NCBI RefSeq assembly: GCF_903645315.1
Contig: NZ_CAHJXL010000001.1
Span: forward strand, 682,001-746,000
From: Victivallis sp. Marseille-Q1083
Lineage (GTDB): Bacteria; Verrucomicrobiota; Lentisphaeria; Victivallales; Victivallaceae
DNA length: 64,000 bases
Direction: 5' to 3'
Under the pieces are notes generated by a model. The model saw nothing but the letters and a program-made list of their open reading frames with translations. It was not told where the DNA came from and made no database searches. The stretch's first letter is position 1, and every line of letters starts with the position of its first letter. Shown in pieces: positions 1-8,776 of this stretch. The translations under genes were made by a program, and so were the position numbers.

Positions 1-738
1 GGGCGGATCGCCGGCTATCACTTTGCGCCGACGCCGCTGAGCAAGCAGAATCTGCTGGCCGAAGGCGTAACGGATGAAAAGATTTTCGTCACCGGCAATA
101 CGGTGATCGACGCGCTGCATTGGGTGACGAACAAGTTGAATCAATCGAAAGAGATGCAGACCGGCTTGTCAGGGGTGTTGCGGCAGGCCGGTTATGACGT
201 CAACCGGCTGACGGCCGGCAAACGGCTGGTACTGATCACCGGTCACCGGCGTGAGAATTTCGGCAATGGCTTCATCGTGATGTGTTCGGCAATCAAACTG
301 TTGAATCAACTGTACCCGGAGGTCGATTTCGTCTATCCGATGCACCTGAATCCAAATGTGCGCCAGCCGATTCATGAAGTATTCGGCAAGGAGCCGCCGG
401 CAAATATGTTCTTCATCGAGCCGCTGGATTATCTGCCGTTCGTCTACCTGATGGAAAAAAGTTTTCTGGTACTGACCGATTCCGGCGGCATTCAGGAAGA
501 AGCGCCGGGCCTGGGCAAACCGGTTCTGGTAATGCGCGACACCACCGAGCGTCCGGAAGCATTGGAAGCCGGGACGGTGAAGCTGGTCGGCACCGATTTC
601 GATAAAATCGTCAGTGAAGTATCGCGTCTTCTGAATGAGCCGGATTACTACCGAAGCATGAGCCAGGCCGTCAATCCCTACGGCGACGGCTTGGCTTGCG
701 GAAGAATTGCTGAAATTTTGAGTAACAAAACCGAGTAA
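1..738 (+). CDS. wecB: UDP-N-acetylglucosamine 2-epimerase (non-hydrolysing), 5' end missing
   Basis: The reading frame is open from the first base, so the start lies upstream of the window; about 245 C-terminal residues are visible, roughly two thirds of the usual 370-390. Family signatures are present: TGHRREN (visible residues about 80-86), the DSGGIQEE loop (about 160-167) and RDTTERPE (about 179-186), which in characterised WecB proteins line the UDP-sugar site. The enzyme interconverts UDP-GlcNAc and UDP-ManNAc in the cytoplasm and supplies ManNAc-type precursors. The flippase gene starts nine bases after its stop, so it is the first visible gene of the surface-polysaccharide locus. The gene is GC-richer than the genes that follow. 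Confidence 0.95.
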   Translation, partial: GRIAGYHFAPTPLSKQNLLAEGVTDEKIFVTGNTVIDALHWVTNKLNQSKEMQTGLSGVLRQAGYDVNRLTAGKRLVLITGHRRENFGNGFIVMCSAIKLLNQLYPEVDFVYPMHLNPNVRQPIHEVFGKEPPANMFFIEPLDYLPFVYLMEKSFLVLTDSGGIQEEAPGLGKPVLVMRDTTERPEALEAGTVKLVGTDFDKIVSEVSRLLNEPDYYRSMSQAVNPYGDGLACGRIAEILSNKTE

Positions 739-747
739 AAATTATTC

Positions 748-2121
748 ATGTCTTTTCAATCAATAGATTGGCTTGCCTTTTTACCTGGACCGTGTCAAAA
801 GATAATTGGACGGATTCACGCATCAAATTACGGAAAAAGAATTTCTGTAGGCGCGTTCTGGTCATTTTCCGGCTCGGCAATTCAGCGTTTGCTATTACTG
901 GTGTCAAGTATCTTCTGCGCCCAAATCCTTGGAAAAAATGCCTATGGCGAACTTGGCATGATTCGTTCCACGATTAACATGTTCGTCGTTCTCGGTGCTA
1001 TGGGGTTGGGCATGACTGCCGCAAAATACATTTCCGAATATCGCGACAAACGCAAAGATCGGGCGGCGGTTATTTATCTGTTGACCAATTTATTTGGAGG
1101 CTCGACGGGCCTTATTGCAACGTCTGCGGTCATTCTTTTGGCTCCGGCGATTGCCGACATGATGAATGCGCCCGAGTTAATCGGCGGCATTCGATGGGGC
1201 GGAGTTCTCCTGCTGTTCAGCATCATAAATGGAATCCAAACCGGCACACTGTCCGGTTTCGAAGACTTTAAAGCGATCGCGATCAATTCGGTATGGGCTG
1301 GCATTTCAGAGTTCATTTGCATTTTAATTGGAGCTTATTATTGGGGTGTCATTGGTGCAATCTTGGGATACGGGATCGGTTTTCTGGTATTGACTGTTAC
1401 GAATTCCCTGGCAATCAAACAAAATTTAAAAAAGAATGCGATTATCCCGGATATTCATCAGTTGAAAGCAGAGGATTTTAACGTTATCTGGAAATTCAGT
1501 ATTCCGGCGATGCTTTCCAGTTTGATGGTGATTCCGGTATTCTGGTATGTCAAAACTCTGTTGGTACAGCAGGACGGTTTTGGTGCCTTGGCAATTTTTG
1601 ATGCTGCCGATCAATGGAAGATGATTATTCTTTTTATTCCGGGAGCGGTAGCCAGAATTGTTCTGCCGATCTTATCGAACATTCACGGTGGTGGAGAACA
1701 TCGGACTTATATCAAGGTTTTATTGCTGAATATTGCAATCAATGCTGCAATCACTCTGTTTATGACATTATTGGTGATCATCGGGGGCAAATATATCATG
1801 TTGCTCTATGGAAAAGGTTTCAATGAAACTACGCCATTGGTCCTGTTGGCTGTTTCAACGCTGTTTACTTCCATTGCGACAGTCGTTGGGGCTGCAATTG
1901 CCAGCCGGGCAAAAATGTGGATTGGATTAGGGTTCAATTTATTTTGGGGAATTATGACGGTTGCTTTTTCCTACTATTTTCTGCGTCAAGGCTATGGAGC
2001 CTCCGGCCTAGCTGGCGCAATTCTGTTAAGTTATATCATACATGCATCATTGCAAGCGACTTATTTATTCTGTGCATTGCGTCAATTGCCCAAAAATCGA
2101 TTTTATAATTTATATGTGTAA
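748..2121 (+). CDS. Polysaccharide flippase (Wzx/MATE-like, oligosaccharide translocase)
   Basis: A 457-residue integral membrane protein with about a dozen hydrophobic segments running to the C terminus and only a short cytoplasmic N terminus. Length, the early GAFWSFSGSAIQRLL segment and the repeated GLGMTAAKYISEY-type motifs fit the polysaccharide biosynthesis/export family that flips undecaprenyl-linked repeat units across the inner membrane. It follows wecB by nine bases and overlaps the likely start of the downstream polymerase by eight bases, so translation is probably coupled. No clear Shine-Dalgarno sequence precedes the ATG. Substrate specificity cannot be read from the sequence. 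Confidence 0.9.
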   Translation: MSFQSIDWLAFLPGPCQKIIGRIHASNYGKRISVGAFWSFSGSAIQRLLLLVSSIFCAQILGKNAYGELGMIRSTINMFVVLGAMGLGMTAAKYISEYRDKRKDRAAVIYLLTNLFGGSTGLIATSAVILLAPAIADMMNAPELIGGIRWGGVLLLFSIINGIQTGTLSGFEDFKAIAINSVWAGISEFICILIGAYYWGVIGAILGYGIGFLVLTVTNSLAIKQNLKKNAIIPDIHQLKAEDFNVIWKFSIPAMLSSLMVIPVFWYVKTLLVQQDGFGALAIFDAADQWKMIILFIPGAVARIVLPILSNIHGGGEHRTYIKVLLLNIAINAAITLFMTLLVIIGGKYIMLLYGKGFNETTPLVLLAVSTLFTSIATVVGAAIASRAKMWIGLGFNLFWGIMTVAFSYYFLRQGYGASGLAGAILLSYIIHASLQATYLFCALRQLPKNRFYNLYV

Positions 2122-3316
2122 CAGTTTATTAATATTATCATTAGCCTTAGCTCCTGTTTTATGGTTTGGGAGTTTTGGTAAAATTATCATTGTTAAATAT
2201 TTATTGATTTCATTGATTGGCTTAATAAATATAAGATATATTTTTAACAAAAAAAATACAGTTAATAATATTATATTTATTGTATTTTTCTTGTTATTTA
2301 TATTATTAATGCTGCGTCAATATGGAAATGATCTTAATAGCTATGTACATTTGATTATTTCATTACTTATATCTTATCTTTTTTTTCTGATTGGATTTTG
2401 TAAAAATATTTCTATTAATAGCATAAAATCAATCTATTATATAGTATTTCTTTTATGTTCAATTATTATTTGTAATGCCTTATTTGATATTCCAAGCTGG
2501 AGGATTCCCAATGATTTATACTTTGATATCTATGAACAGCAGGCTTATTCCCCTCCTTTGTATGTTACTGGCTTTGGTATAGGAAGAACTGGCTGGTCTA
2601 CCGGCCTAAGTCAATTCATTGGCCTCTCTTTAATATTCTTTAATAAACCGCCTAGTGGAATTAAGGGTTACATAAAGGTTATAATTCTTGTTTCTCCTAT
2701 TGTCATAGTTCAATTGCTAAGTGGAGGGAGAGGGGGCATTGTAGCATCGTGGATTGCTATTCTTTTTATATTATTTATAAATTCAAAAAATGGGCTAAAA
2801 TCTATTATTATTTCTCTTGTAATTACATGTATCCTAGGGTATATTATCTGGGATAATCAATCTTTTTTTAGACTTGATAATTCAGATATATCATCAAACC
2901 GCTTAGAGCAATATCAAATATTTTTAACATATTTTCAATTAGATAATATTTTATTGGGATTAGGAGTTAATGCATATCAAAACATGGGTTTTGTATACAA
3001 TTTCCACAATACATGGGTTCGATTATTGTTTGAAACTGGTCTTTGGGGTATGGGGTATAGTTTTATTATTTTTCTTATTATTTATAAAGCTTTTATAAAT
3101 AATAAATCTCTATATGATAAACGCTTTTTCTTTATATTTCCATGCCTAATAGCTGGCTTTATTTCTTCTTTATTTGAACCTACGCCAATTTTTACAGGAT
3201 TGACGTGGCAATTTTGGTGGTTTTGCGCTGGATTAGCAATGCGATATAGTTATAACGATATTTTTAATTTAAAACAAAAAGAATATATGCTTAGCAAATT
3301 GAATAATAAAGATTAA
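2114..3316 (+). CDS. O-antigen polymerase/ligase-like membrane protein (Wzy/WaaL family)
   Basis: About 400 residues and ten or more hydrophobic segments. The ATG at 2114 is preferred because it overlaps the flippase stop by eight bases; the longer frame from 2042 would run deep into the flippase gene. Features of the O-antigen ligase/polymerase fold include SGGRGGIVASWIAIL in the middle and the periplasmic FHNTWVRLLFETGLWGMGY segment near the C terminus. It probably polymerises the flipped repeat units at the periplasmic face. The gene is extremely AT-rich, with many ATA and TTA codons, unlike wecB just upstream, which points to recent acquisition. Polymerase and ligase cannot be told apart here. 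Confidence 0.85.
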   Translation: MCNSLLILSLALAPVLWFGSFGKIIIVKYLLISLIGLINIRYIFNKKNTVNNIIFIVFFLLFILLMLRQYGNDLNSYVHLIISLLISYLFFLIGFCKNISINSIKSIYYIVFLLCSIIICNALFDIPSWRIPNDLYFDIYEQQAYSPPLYVTGFGIGRTGWSTGLSQFIGLSLIFFNKPPSGIKGYIKVIILVSPIVIVQLLSGGRGGIVASWIAILFILFINSKNGLKSIIISLVITCILGYIIWDNQSFFRLDNSDISSNRLEQYQIFLTYFQLDNILLGLGVNAYQNMGFVYNFHNTWVRLLFETGLWGMGYSFIIFLIIYKAFINNKSLYDKRFFFIFPCLIAGFISSLFEPTPIFTGLTWQFWWFCAGLAMRYSYNDIFNLKQKEYMLSKLNNKD

Positions 3317-3333
3317 AATATCGGAGCAATTAT

Positions 3334-4452
3334 ATGAAAATCGCCTTAATATTAAAAGATGATTTGTGTAAACAGCCTCCTACTCTCTCTGTATGTTATC
3401 ATCTGTTAACATTGGGAGTTGAGTTGACAATCATTGTTCGAAATTCTAATCACTCTGTCCATAATGATTTAGAAAAAAAAGGTGCAAAAATTTATTTCTT
3501 CAATGATCAATCCTATTTGGGTAAATTACCTAAAATTGGCAATCTGTGGCGTTGGAAGCTTTTTAGGAATGAAGTAAAACAAATATTGAGTCAATTACAA
3601 TTCGATTATTTGTGGATTGCAACCGCAGATGCAGGATTAGCTTTAGGCAGTATTATATTTAAGTATAATTATATTATCCATATCCAGGAGTTATATGACC
3701 AATTTCCCAGATATCGTCATGCTTTGAAACCGTTACTCCTGGCTGCTAAAAAAGTTTTTGTTCCAGAAGAAACTCGAGCTCATATTTTCCGGGCCTGGTA
3801 TCGATTGAAGGAAACGCCAGTTGTTTTGCCCAATAAGCCTTATTATCATCCACGTCAAAAAGGATTGCCAATTAGTAATATTCAGGCAGCAAAAGCATTT
3901 GCGAAAATTCCAACCCAATCGAAAATTGTATTTTATCAGGGAGGAATCAGTAACCGCCGCGATTTGAAACCAATTGCTACAGCAATCAAAGAATTGGGAG
4001 CCCCTTGGGCTTTAGCTGTACAATGTCCTATTGTTGATAATGAGTATTATCGTGATTTTTTTGAAAATTATGAATTTTACCATATTCCTTATGTTCCGGC
4101 CCCTCTGCATCTTGAGATTACTTCTAATATCGATTTTGGTTTGGTGACTTATAGTCATGTATCTTTGAACAATGAATTTTGCGCGCCTAATAAGATTTGG
4201 GAATATTCCGGATTTGGCCTGCCAATCATTGCCAATGATGTCTGGGGCTTAAAAAATACTGTTGAACGATTTCATGCTGGTTTGTCTTTAAATTTGGACC
4301 AGTCATCTATTGATGAATTAAAGGAAGCATTAATTCATCTGGATGAAAATCAAGCTATTTATGCAAGCAATGCAACAAAACTGTACGAATCTATCAATAA
4401 TGGTGATATCCTGAAACGAAATATTGAAGATTTAGAAGCAACATTAGGGTAA
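3334..4452 (+). CDS. Glycosyltransferase (GT4-like, GT-B fold)
   Basis: A 372-residue soluble protein starting with MKIALILKDD and preceded by a good ribosome site (CGGAG before the ATG). The C-terminal half has the GT-B nucleotide-sugar pattern: CAPNKIWEYSGFGLPIIAND (about residues 285-304) resembles the E-x7-E region of GT4 enzymes. It lies 17 bases after the polymerase and two bases before the FrhB-like gene, so it belongs to the same transcript. It would add one sugar to the lipid-linked repeat unit at the cytoplasmic membrane face. Donor and acceptor are unknown. Confidence 0.8.
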   Translation: MKIALILKDDLCKQPPTLSVCYHLLTLGVELTIIVRNSNHSVHNDLEKKGAKIYFFNDQSYLGKLPKIGNLWRWKLFRNEVKQILSQLQFDYLWIATADAGLALGSIIFKYNYIIHIQELYDQFPRYRHALKPLLLAAKKVFVPEETRAHIFRAWYRLKETPVVLPNKPYYHPRQKGLPISNIQAAKAFAKIPTQSKIVFYQGGISNRRDLKPIATAIKELGAPWALAVQCPIVDNEYYRDFFENYEFYHIPYVPAPLHLEITSNIDFGLVTYSHVSLNNEFCAPNKIWEYSGFGLPIIANDVWGLKNTVERFHAGLSLNLDQSSIDELKEALIHLDENQAIYASNATKLYESINNGDILKRNIEDLEATLG

Positions 4453-4454
4453 AT

Positions 4455-5684
4455 ATGTATTCATTTCAAGATGTTGTCAAATCACATTGCTGTATGTCAT
4501 GTGGCTTGTGCTTCGGAAACGCACGGGAAATATCACGGCAAAGGGGGCTTTATATCCCAAAGGAGATATCTGATAATAGAAATTTTATATGTTGTCCGGG
4601 AAAAGGATACGATATTGTGCGATTGGGTGCGTCGCGGGAAACATCAATTCAACATCCTGATTTAGGATGCTTTGATTCCTTGGGTGCTGTTTGCGCCAAG
4701 GATTCGGATATTTTGAAGAGAGCGTCTTCGGGTGGAGCGATGACTTGCCTGGCCTGGTATTTATTGTGTTCGAATCAAGTGGATGGTGTTGTCACTACAA
4801 AGCTGGAAATTCGAAATGGCTGTATTACGCCGGTGACTTTTGTTGCAAAAACGAAAAGTGAATTATGTGTTGCGCAGGGATCAAAATATATGCCAGTTCC
4901 GGCATTGCATAATTTAGATAATTTATTGGAAGAAGGCAAACAGTACTTGTTCATTGGAACGCCTTGTCAGATTGCAGGAATTCGAATGCTACAAGAAAAT
5001 AAAAACTGCTGGGCAAACCGTATTCGATTTACCGTAGGTAATTTTTGTGGAGGATTTAGAGACTTGCGCGAACTGAGTTCAATTCTCAATCAACTGGATA
5101 TCTCTTCCAAGGATATCAGTGATTTTAGTTACCGAGGAGATGGACAACCTGGTTATATGACAATTCATTTGAGAAGTGGCCGGCAAGTTCGTCTGGGGTA
5201 TCCTGGATATGCCAAAATGACTGGTTACCCTGTAATAAGACGCTGCAAGCTTTGCGTTGATGCAACGGCTGAATTAGCAGATTTTTCATGTGGCGATGCA
5301 TGGTTACCGCGCTTTCTGGAAAACCACGAATCTCGTTCGATTGTAATAACTAGATCTTCTGAGGCGACTAAGATTGTAAAAAAGATGACTGATGAAAAAT
5401 TTTGGGATTTTGAATCGCTTACTGCTGCGGAAGTAATCGAATCTCAGCGAACGAATATTTTTTCAAAAAAACGACGACAAAACGCAAGAAGAAAATTATT
5501 TTCTTGTCTACTGCAAAATTTGCCTGCCTTTGATGGGGGTTTTGATCAGGGACCGTCTAATATATACTTAGAGCTGAAAGTGTTATTGTCTCATTTGTTC
5601 TTTTATTACCTTCAAATATTTCATTTGTATCAACCGGTTTCAAGATGGCTGAAACGCAATAAGACTAGAATAGAGTGGAAATGA
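4455..5684 (+). CDS. FrhB-like Fe-S protein (coenzyme F420 hydrogenase/dehydrogenase beta-subunit family)
   Basis: 409 residues. The N terminus carries a cysteine cluster, CCMSCGLCFG (about residues 12-21), suited to an iron-sulfur cluster, and a second set lies around RRCKLCVDATAELADFSCGDAW (about 256-277). RASSGGAMTCLAWYLL and FIGTPCQIAGIRML are typical of the FrhB/FdhB family. Members in polysaccharide loci usually sit beside a polysaccharide pyruvyl transferase, as here, where that gene begins six bases after this stop. The redox role in glycan synthesis is not established; the name records homology only. It is unlikely to be a real F420-reducing hydrogenase because no other hydrogenase subunits are nearby. 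Confidence 0.85.
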   Translation: MYSFQDVVKSHCCMSCGLCFGNAREISRQRGLYIPKEISDNRNFICCPGKGYDIVRLGASRETSIQHPDLGCFDSLGAVCAKDSDILKRASSGGAMTCLAWYLLCSNQVDGVVTTKLEIRNGCITPVTFVAKTKSELCVAQGSKYMPVPALHNLDNLLEEGKQYLFIGTPCQIAGIRMLQENKNCWANRIRFTVGNFCGGFRDLRELSSILNQLDISSKDISDFSYRGDGQPGYMTIHLRSGRQVRLGYPGYAKMTGYPVIRRCKLCVDATAELADFSCGDAWLPRFLENHESRSIVITRSSEATKIVKKMTDEKFWDFESLTAAEVIESQRTNIFSKKRRQNARRKLFSCLLQNLPAFDGGFDQGPSNIYLELKVLLSHLFFYYLQIFHLYQPVSRWLKRNKTRIEWK

Positions 5685-5690
5685 CGGAAG

Positions 5691-7079
5691 ATGAAAAAGA
5701 GTATTAATATTTTTGTACCGGAATGGGTGCCGCTGGCCAACAAGGGAGAAGAAGCCATTGTGCTTGGAATGGCAGATGTGCTTTTTCCGGAGCAGAAAGT
5801 CACCATACATTTATTAGATATGAAAGCAGATCACGTCTACGAAAAAGATGGTATTATCGTTTATCCTGGGAGATGGTTTTACGCTGATTGGCGATCTCGG
5901 GAGTTCGGATTTGGATTGTCATGGGAACGTTTTTATTCTTCCTGTTGTTCACTATTGCGTAATGTCTTAAATCGTATAACCCCCAATTGGGTTAATAAGC
6001 CGCAATATCCATTGAAAGCCATTGAGAAATCGTTAGTCAGGTTTCACCAGGGCGAAAAAGCCTCTTCTTCCAAGGAACATGCTCTTTATCAAATTTTTCA
6101 ATGTGATTATATTATTGGTGGGCATAATGGCGGCTTGAATGAATATGTCTGTCATACGTTAAGTTTACTGAAAAAATATGGTCATCATTTTGGAATCTTT
6201 GGCAGTTCATTGAAACCTAAATTAAAAGAAGGGCCTGTTTGTAAAATTTTTCGGGATACACTGTCTCTGGCAGATTTTATTTATGTTCGTAATCCCATTG
6301 CTAAAAAATGGGCTGAGCATTATATGCCAGAGATACCTGTAAATTTATGCCCAGATCCAGCTTTTGGAATGTATCCCAATGATTCAATTACTGTTGATGA
6401 AATCCTCAGAGAAAATAAACTCGATAATTTTATCAATACCAAACTGATTGCAATGACAGTCTGCGAACCTGCTCCCATCGCTAGAAATTGTTTTTCAATT
6501 TATTCTAGCCCAAATAGAAAGCTAAAGGAACATCGTTTGCTACTAGGGCAATTAGTGAAGCACATTTTGGAAACCACTGACGCAAATATTTTATTTTTAC
6601 CACATGCAATAGGACCAGAAAAAGCATTGGATGATCGATTTGTCGCATCTGAAATATTGAAAACAATTTCTTTTGATTCCTCAAGAGTCGCTGTGTTGCG
6701 TGCAGATTTGAATGGACGAATTTTGAAACAGTTGATTGGTTATTCTAGTTTATTAGTTGCTGAACGTATTCATTCAATTATAGGCAGTGTAAAAGTAAAT
6801 ACTCCATTTTTTAGTATTGGAGTAAAAGCAGATTCCAGAATTATCGGAATTGTAAAAGATATGTTGAAAGCTGAAGAAAATATTTATTATTTGGAGAATC
6901 CAGATATCCAATCTTTAATTGACAAGTTTGATGAGCTTTGGCAGAATTTGCCTGCAATTCGGGAAAAGCAGACGATCATTAATGAGGAAATTTTAGCTTG
7001 GTTAACAAAAGCTGCAGATGAGATTCGCCAAATTATTGATACCCGTATAAGATCTGTTGATGAAAAATATTCTTTATAA
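5691..7079 (+). CDS. Polysaccharide pyruvyl transferase family protein (WcaK/CsaB-like)
   Basis: 462 residues. The N-terminal NIFVPEWVPLANKGEEAIVLGMAD resembles the N-K/R-G-(E/D)-E-A nucleotide-binding start of the family. FLPHAIGPEKALDD and the C-terminal VAERIHSIIGSVKVNTPFFSIG (the conserved R-x-H region) are the strongest signatures. Such enzymes transfer pyruvate from phosphoenolpyruvate to a sugar to form a ketal, adding negative charge to surface glycans. It directly follows the FrhB-like gene and overlaps the next glycosyltransferase by about 20 bases, so the three are translationally linked. Confidence 0.87.
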   Translation: MKKSINIFVPEWVPLANKGEEAIVLGMADVLFPEQKVTIHLLDMKADHVYEKDGIIVYPGRWFYADWRSREFGFGLSWERFYSSCCSLLRNVLNRITPNWVNKPQYPLKAIEKSLVRFHQGEKASSSKEHALYQIFQCDYIIGGHNGGLNEYVCHTLSLLKKYGHHFGIFGSSLKPKLKEGPVCKIFRDTLSLADFIYVRNPIAKKWAEHYMPEIPVNLCPDPAFGMYPNDSITVDEILRENKLDNFINTKLIAMTVCEPAPIARNCFSIYSSPNRKLKEHRLLLGQLVKHILETTDANILFLPHAIGPEKALDDRFVASEILKTISFDSSRVAVLRADLNGRILKQLIGYSSLLVAERIHSIIGSVKVNTPFFSIGVKADSRIIGIVKDMLKAEENIYYLENPDIQSLIDKFDELWQNLPAIREKQTIINEEILAWLTKAADEIRQIIDTRIRSVDEKYSL

Positions 7080-8235
7080 TTTCTTACCGATTGGCGGCGG
7101 AGGGGGATTGCAAAATGCATTGAGTTTTTTGCAAAATCTTCCTGACCCACAATCTTCAACCATATTGGTAAGAAAGAATTCATCTCTGGAGGTATTAGGA
7201 AATTCAATCGGGACGAAAGTATTGAAGGCTCCGAATACTCCGTTAAAGCGAATTATCTTTGAGATAAATGCAAAAAAATTAGCACAAGAATATTCAATTA
7301 TATTTTCTATATTCGGAACGCCATTTCTCAATAGTCACCCATATTTTTTAAATATCAATGGTTTTGCGGTTTCTAACTTGCTTTATCCAGAAATTGATTT
7401 TTGGAAATTCTGTTCCCGTAGTGAACGAATCAAGCATGAAATAATTGATTTCTATCGCCGCAAGATGTATCGTCAAGCTGATTTTTGGATTTTTGAAACT
7501 GATATTCTCCGGCAAAGAGCAGTAGATTTATTCCAGTTTCCAGAGGCACATACTGCTGTTGTAAAAATGGCGCCAAGTTCTCTGGTCAGCCCTCAGAAAA
7601 TCGAATTGGAGTTATGTGCAGAGTTTGAAAAAAAAATTGGGACAGGAAAATTCCGTTTTTTATTTCTGAATGGAGCCAATCCCAATAAAAGGATTCATTT
7701 ATTACCTAGCTTAGCAAAAACACTATATAATCAAGGAGTTACGGATTTTATCTTTATTACGACTTTACCATTGCAACATAGTTATACTTTAGCTGTCAAA
7801 CGACATTTTTACGATATTAACATGCAAAATCATTGGTGCAATATTGGACCGGTTGCTCAAAGTCACGTGGCTTCGTTAATTGCCTGCAGTGATGTCATGT
7901 GTACATTTAGCGTTCTGGAGAGTTTCAGTAATAATTTTGTAGAAGCCTGGAAGATGAGCAAACCGCTGATTGTCACAAACAGTGATTGGGCAAAAGCCAG
8001 TTGTAAAGGCAGTGCTCTTTATCTGGATCCAGAACAGACAGATGCGGCCGCGGAAATATTGAAAATGGTTTACAATCAACCCGGTCTACGTCAAAGGATG
8101 ATTTTGGCCGGAGAGAAAATTCTCAAAGAATATCCGACCTCAATGGCAAAAAATCAATATTATCTAGAAGCAATTAAAAAAGCCTGTGAATTGGGAAAAC
8201 TCTCTCAAGCTGAACGTAAGAAAATTACTCTATGA
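7060..8235 (+). CDS. Glycosyltransferase (GT4/GT1 group)
   Basis: 391 residues from the ATG at 7060; a TTG lies one codon earlier. The N terminus has an unusually glycine-rich loop, [15 protein letters not shown], where GT-B enzymes bind the acceptor or donor diphosphate. The C-terminal half carries [17 protein letters not shown] (start of the donor domain) and [23 protein letters not shown], a GT4-type E-x7-E motif. It overlaps the pyruvyl transferase end and its TGA shares bases with the ATG of the acyltransferase (ATGA), which indicates coupled translation. Sugar specificity is unknown. Confidence 0.82.
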   Translation: MKNILYNFLPIGGGGGLQNALSFLQNLPDPQSSTILVRKNSSLEVLGNSIGTKVLKAPNTPLKRIIFEINAKKLAQEYSIIFSIFGTPFLNSHPYFLNINGFAVSNLLYPEIDFWKFCSRSERIKHEIIDFYRRKMYRQADFWIFETDILRQRAVDLFQFPEAHTAVVKMAPSSLVSPQKIELELCAEFEKKIGTGKFRFLFLNGANPNKRIHLLPSLAKTLYNQGVTDFIFITTLPLQHSYTLAVKRHFYDINMQNHWCNIGPVAQSHVASLIACSDVMCTFSVLESFSNNFVEAWKMSKPLIVTNSDWAKASCKGSALYLDPEQTDAAAEILKMVYNQPGLRQRMILAGEKILKEYPTSMAKNQYYLEAIKKACELGKLSQAERKKITL

Positions 8236-8750
8236 AATATAGCTTGACCGTCTGCTGGGAAACATTGATGCAATGCATTTTCTTACTGCCTCGTTTCCGG
8301 CTTTGCAATTCCTTTAAAAGTCATTTTCTCCGGATACATGGGGCGAAAATTGGTCGTCGTGTAGTTTTTTATCCTGGGGTTTTTATTACGATGGGCCGGG
8401 GAGCTAGATTAGAAATTGGAGATGAGGTAGATCTTGCTTTGGGCGTATTGATAACAGCCAAAGGTGGAGTAAAAATCGGTAATCGGGTTTTGATTGGATA
8501 TCGAACTCAAATTCTTTCTGCTAACCACAAAATTCCTATTTGTCCAGAACGTATTTTTGATGCTGGGCATATTTGTAAATCTGTTGAAATTGCCGATGAT
8601 GTCTGGATTGGTGCCAATGCAATGATTCTCCCCGGTGTTAAAATTGGTGAAGGTGCGGTTATTGCCGCAGGAGCGGTGGTAACGAAAAATGTTCCAGCTT
8701 ATGCAATTGTCGGTGGAGTTCCAGCTAAGATTTTGAAAATGAGAAATTAA
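8232..8750 (+). CDS. Hexapeptide-repeat acyltransferase (left-handed beta-helix, WcaF/Maa-like)
   Basis: 172 residues with isoleucine/valine-led hexapeptide repeats from about residue 45 to the end ([26 protein letters not shown], then [22 protein letters not shown]). A catalytic histidine is present in SANHKI, and the C-terminal [34 protein letters not shown] stretch is classic for the family. It probably O-acetylates a sugar of the glycan using acetyl-CoA. The start codon overlaps the preceding stop by four bases. It ends the AT-rich part of the locus; the next gene is clearly richer in GC. Confidence 0.88.
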   Translation: MKYSLTVCWETLMQCIFLLPRFRLCNSFKSHFLRIHGAKIGRRVVFYPGVFITMGRGARLEIGDEVDLALGVLITAKGGVKIGNRVLIGYRTQILSANHKIPICPERIFDAGHICKSVEIADDVWIGANAMILPGVKIGEGAVIAAGAVVTKNVPAYAIVGGVPAKILKMRN

Positions 8751-8776
8751 TTTAATTTAGGAATAGTTGACGAGAA

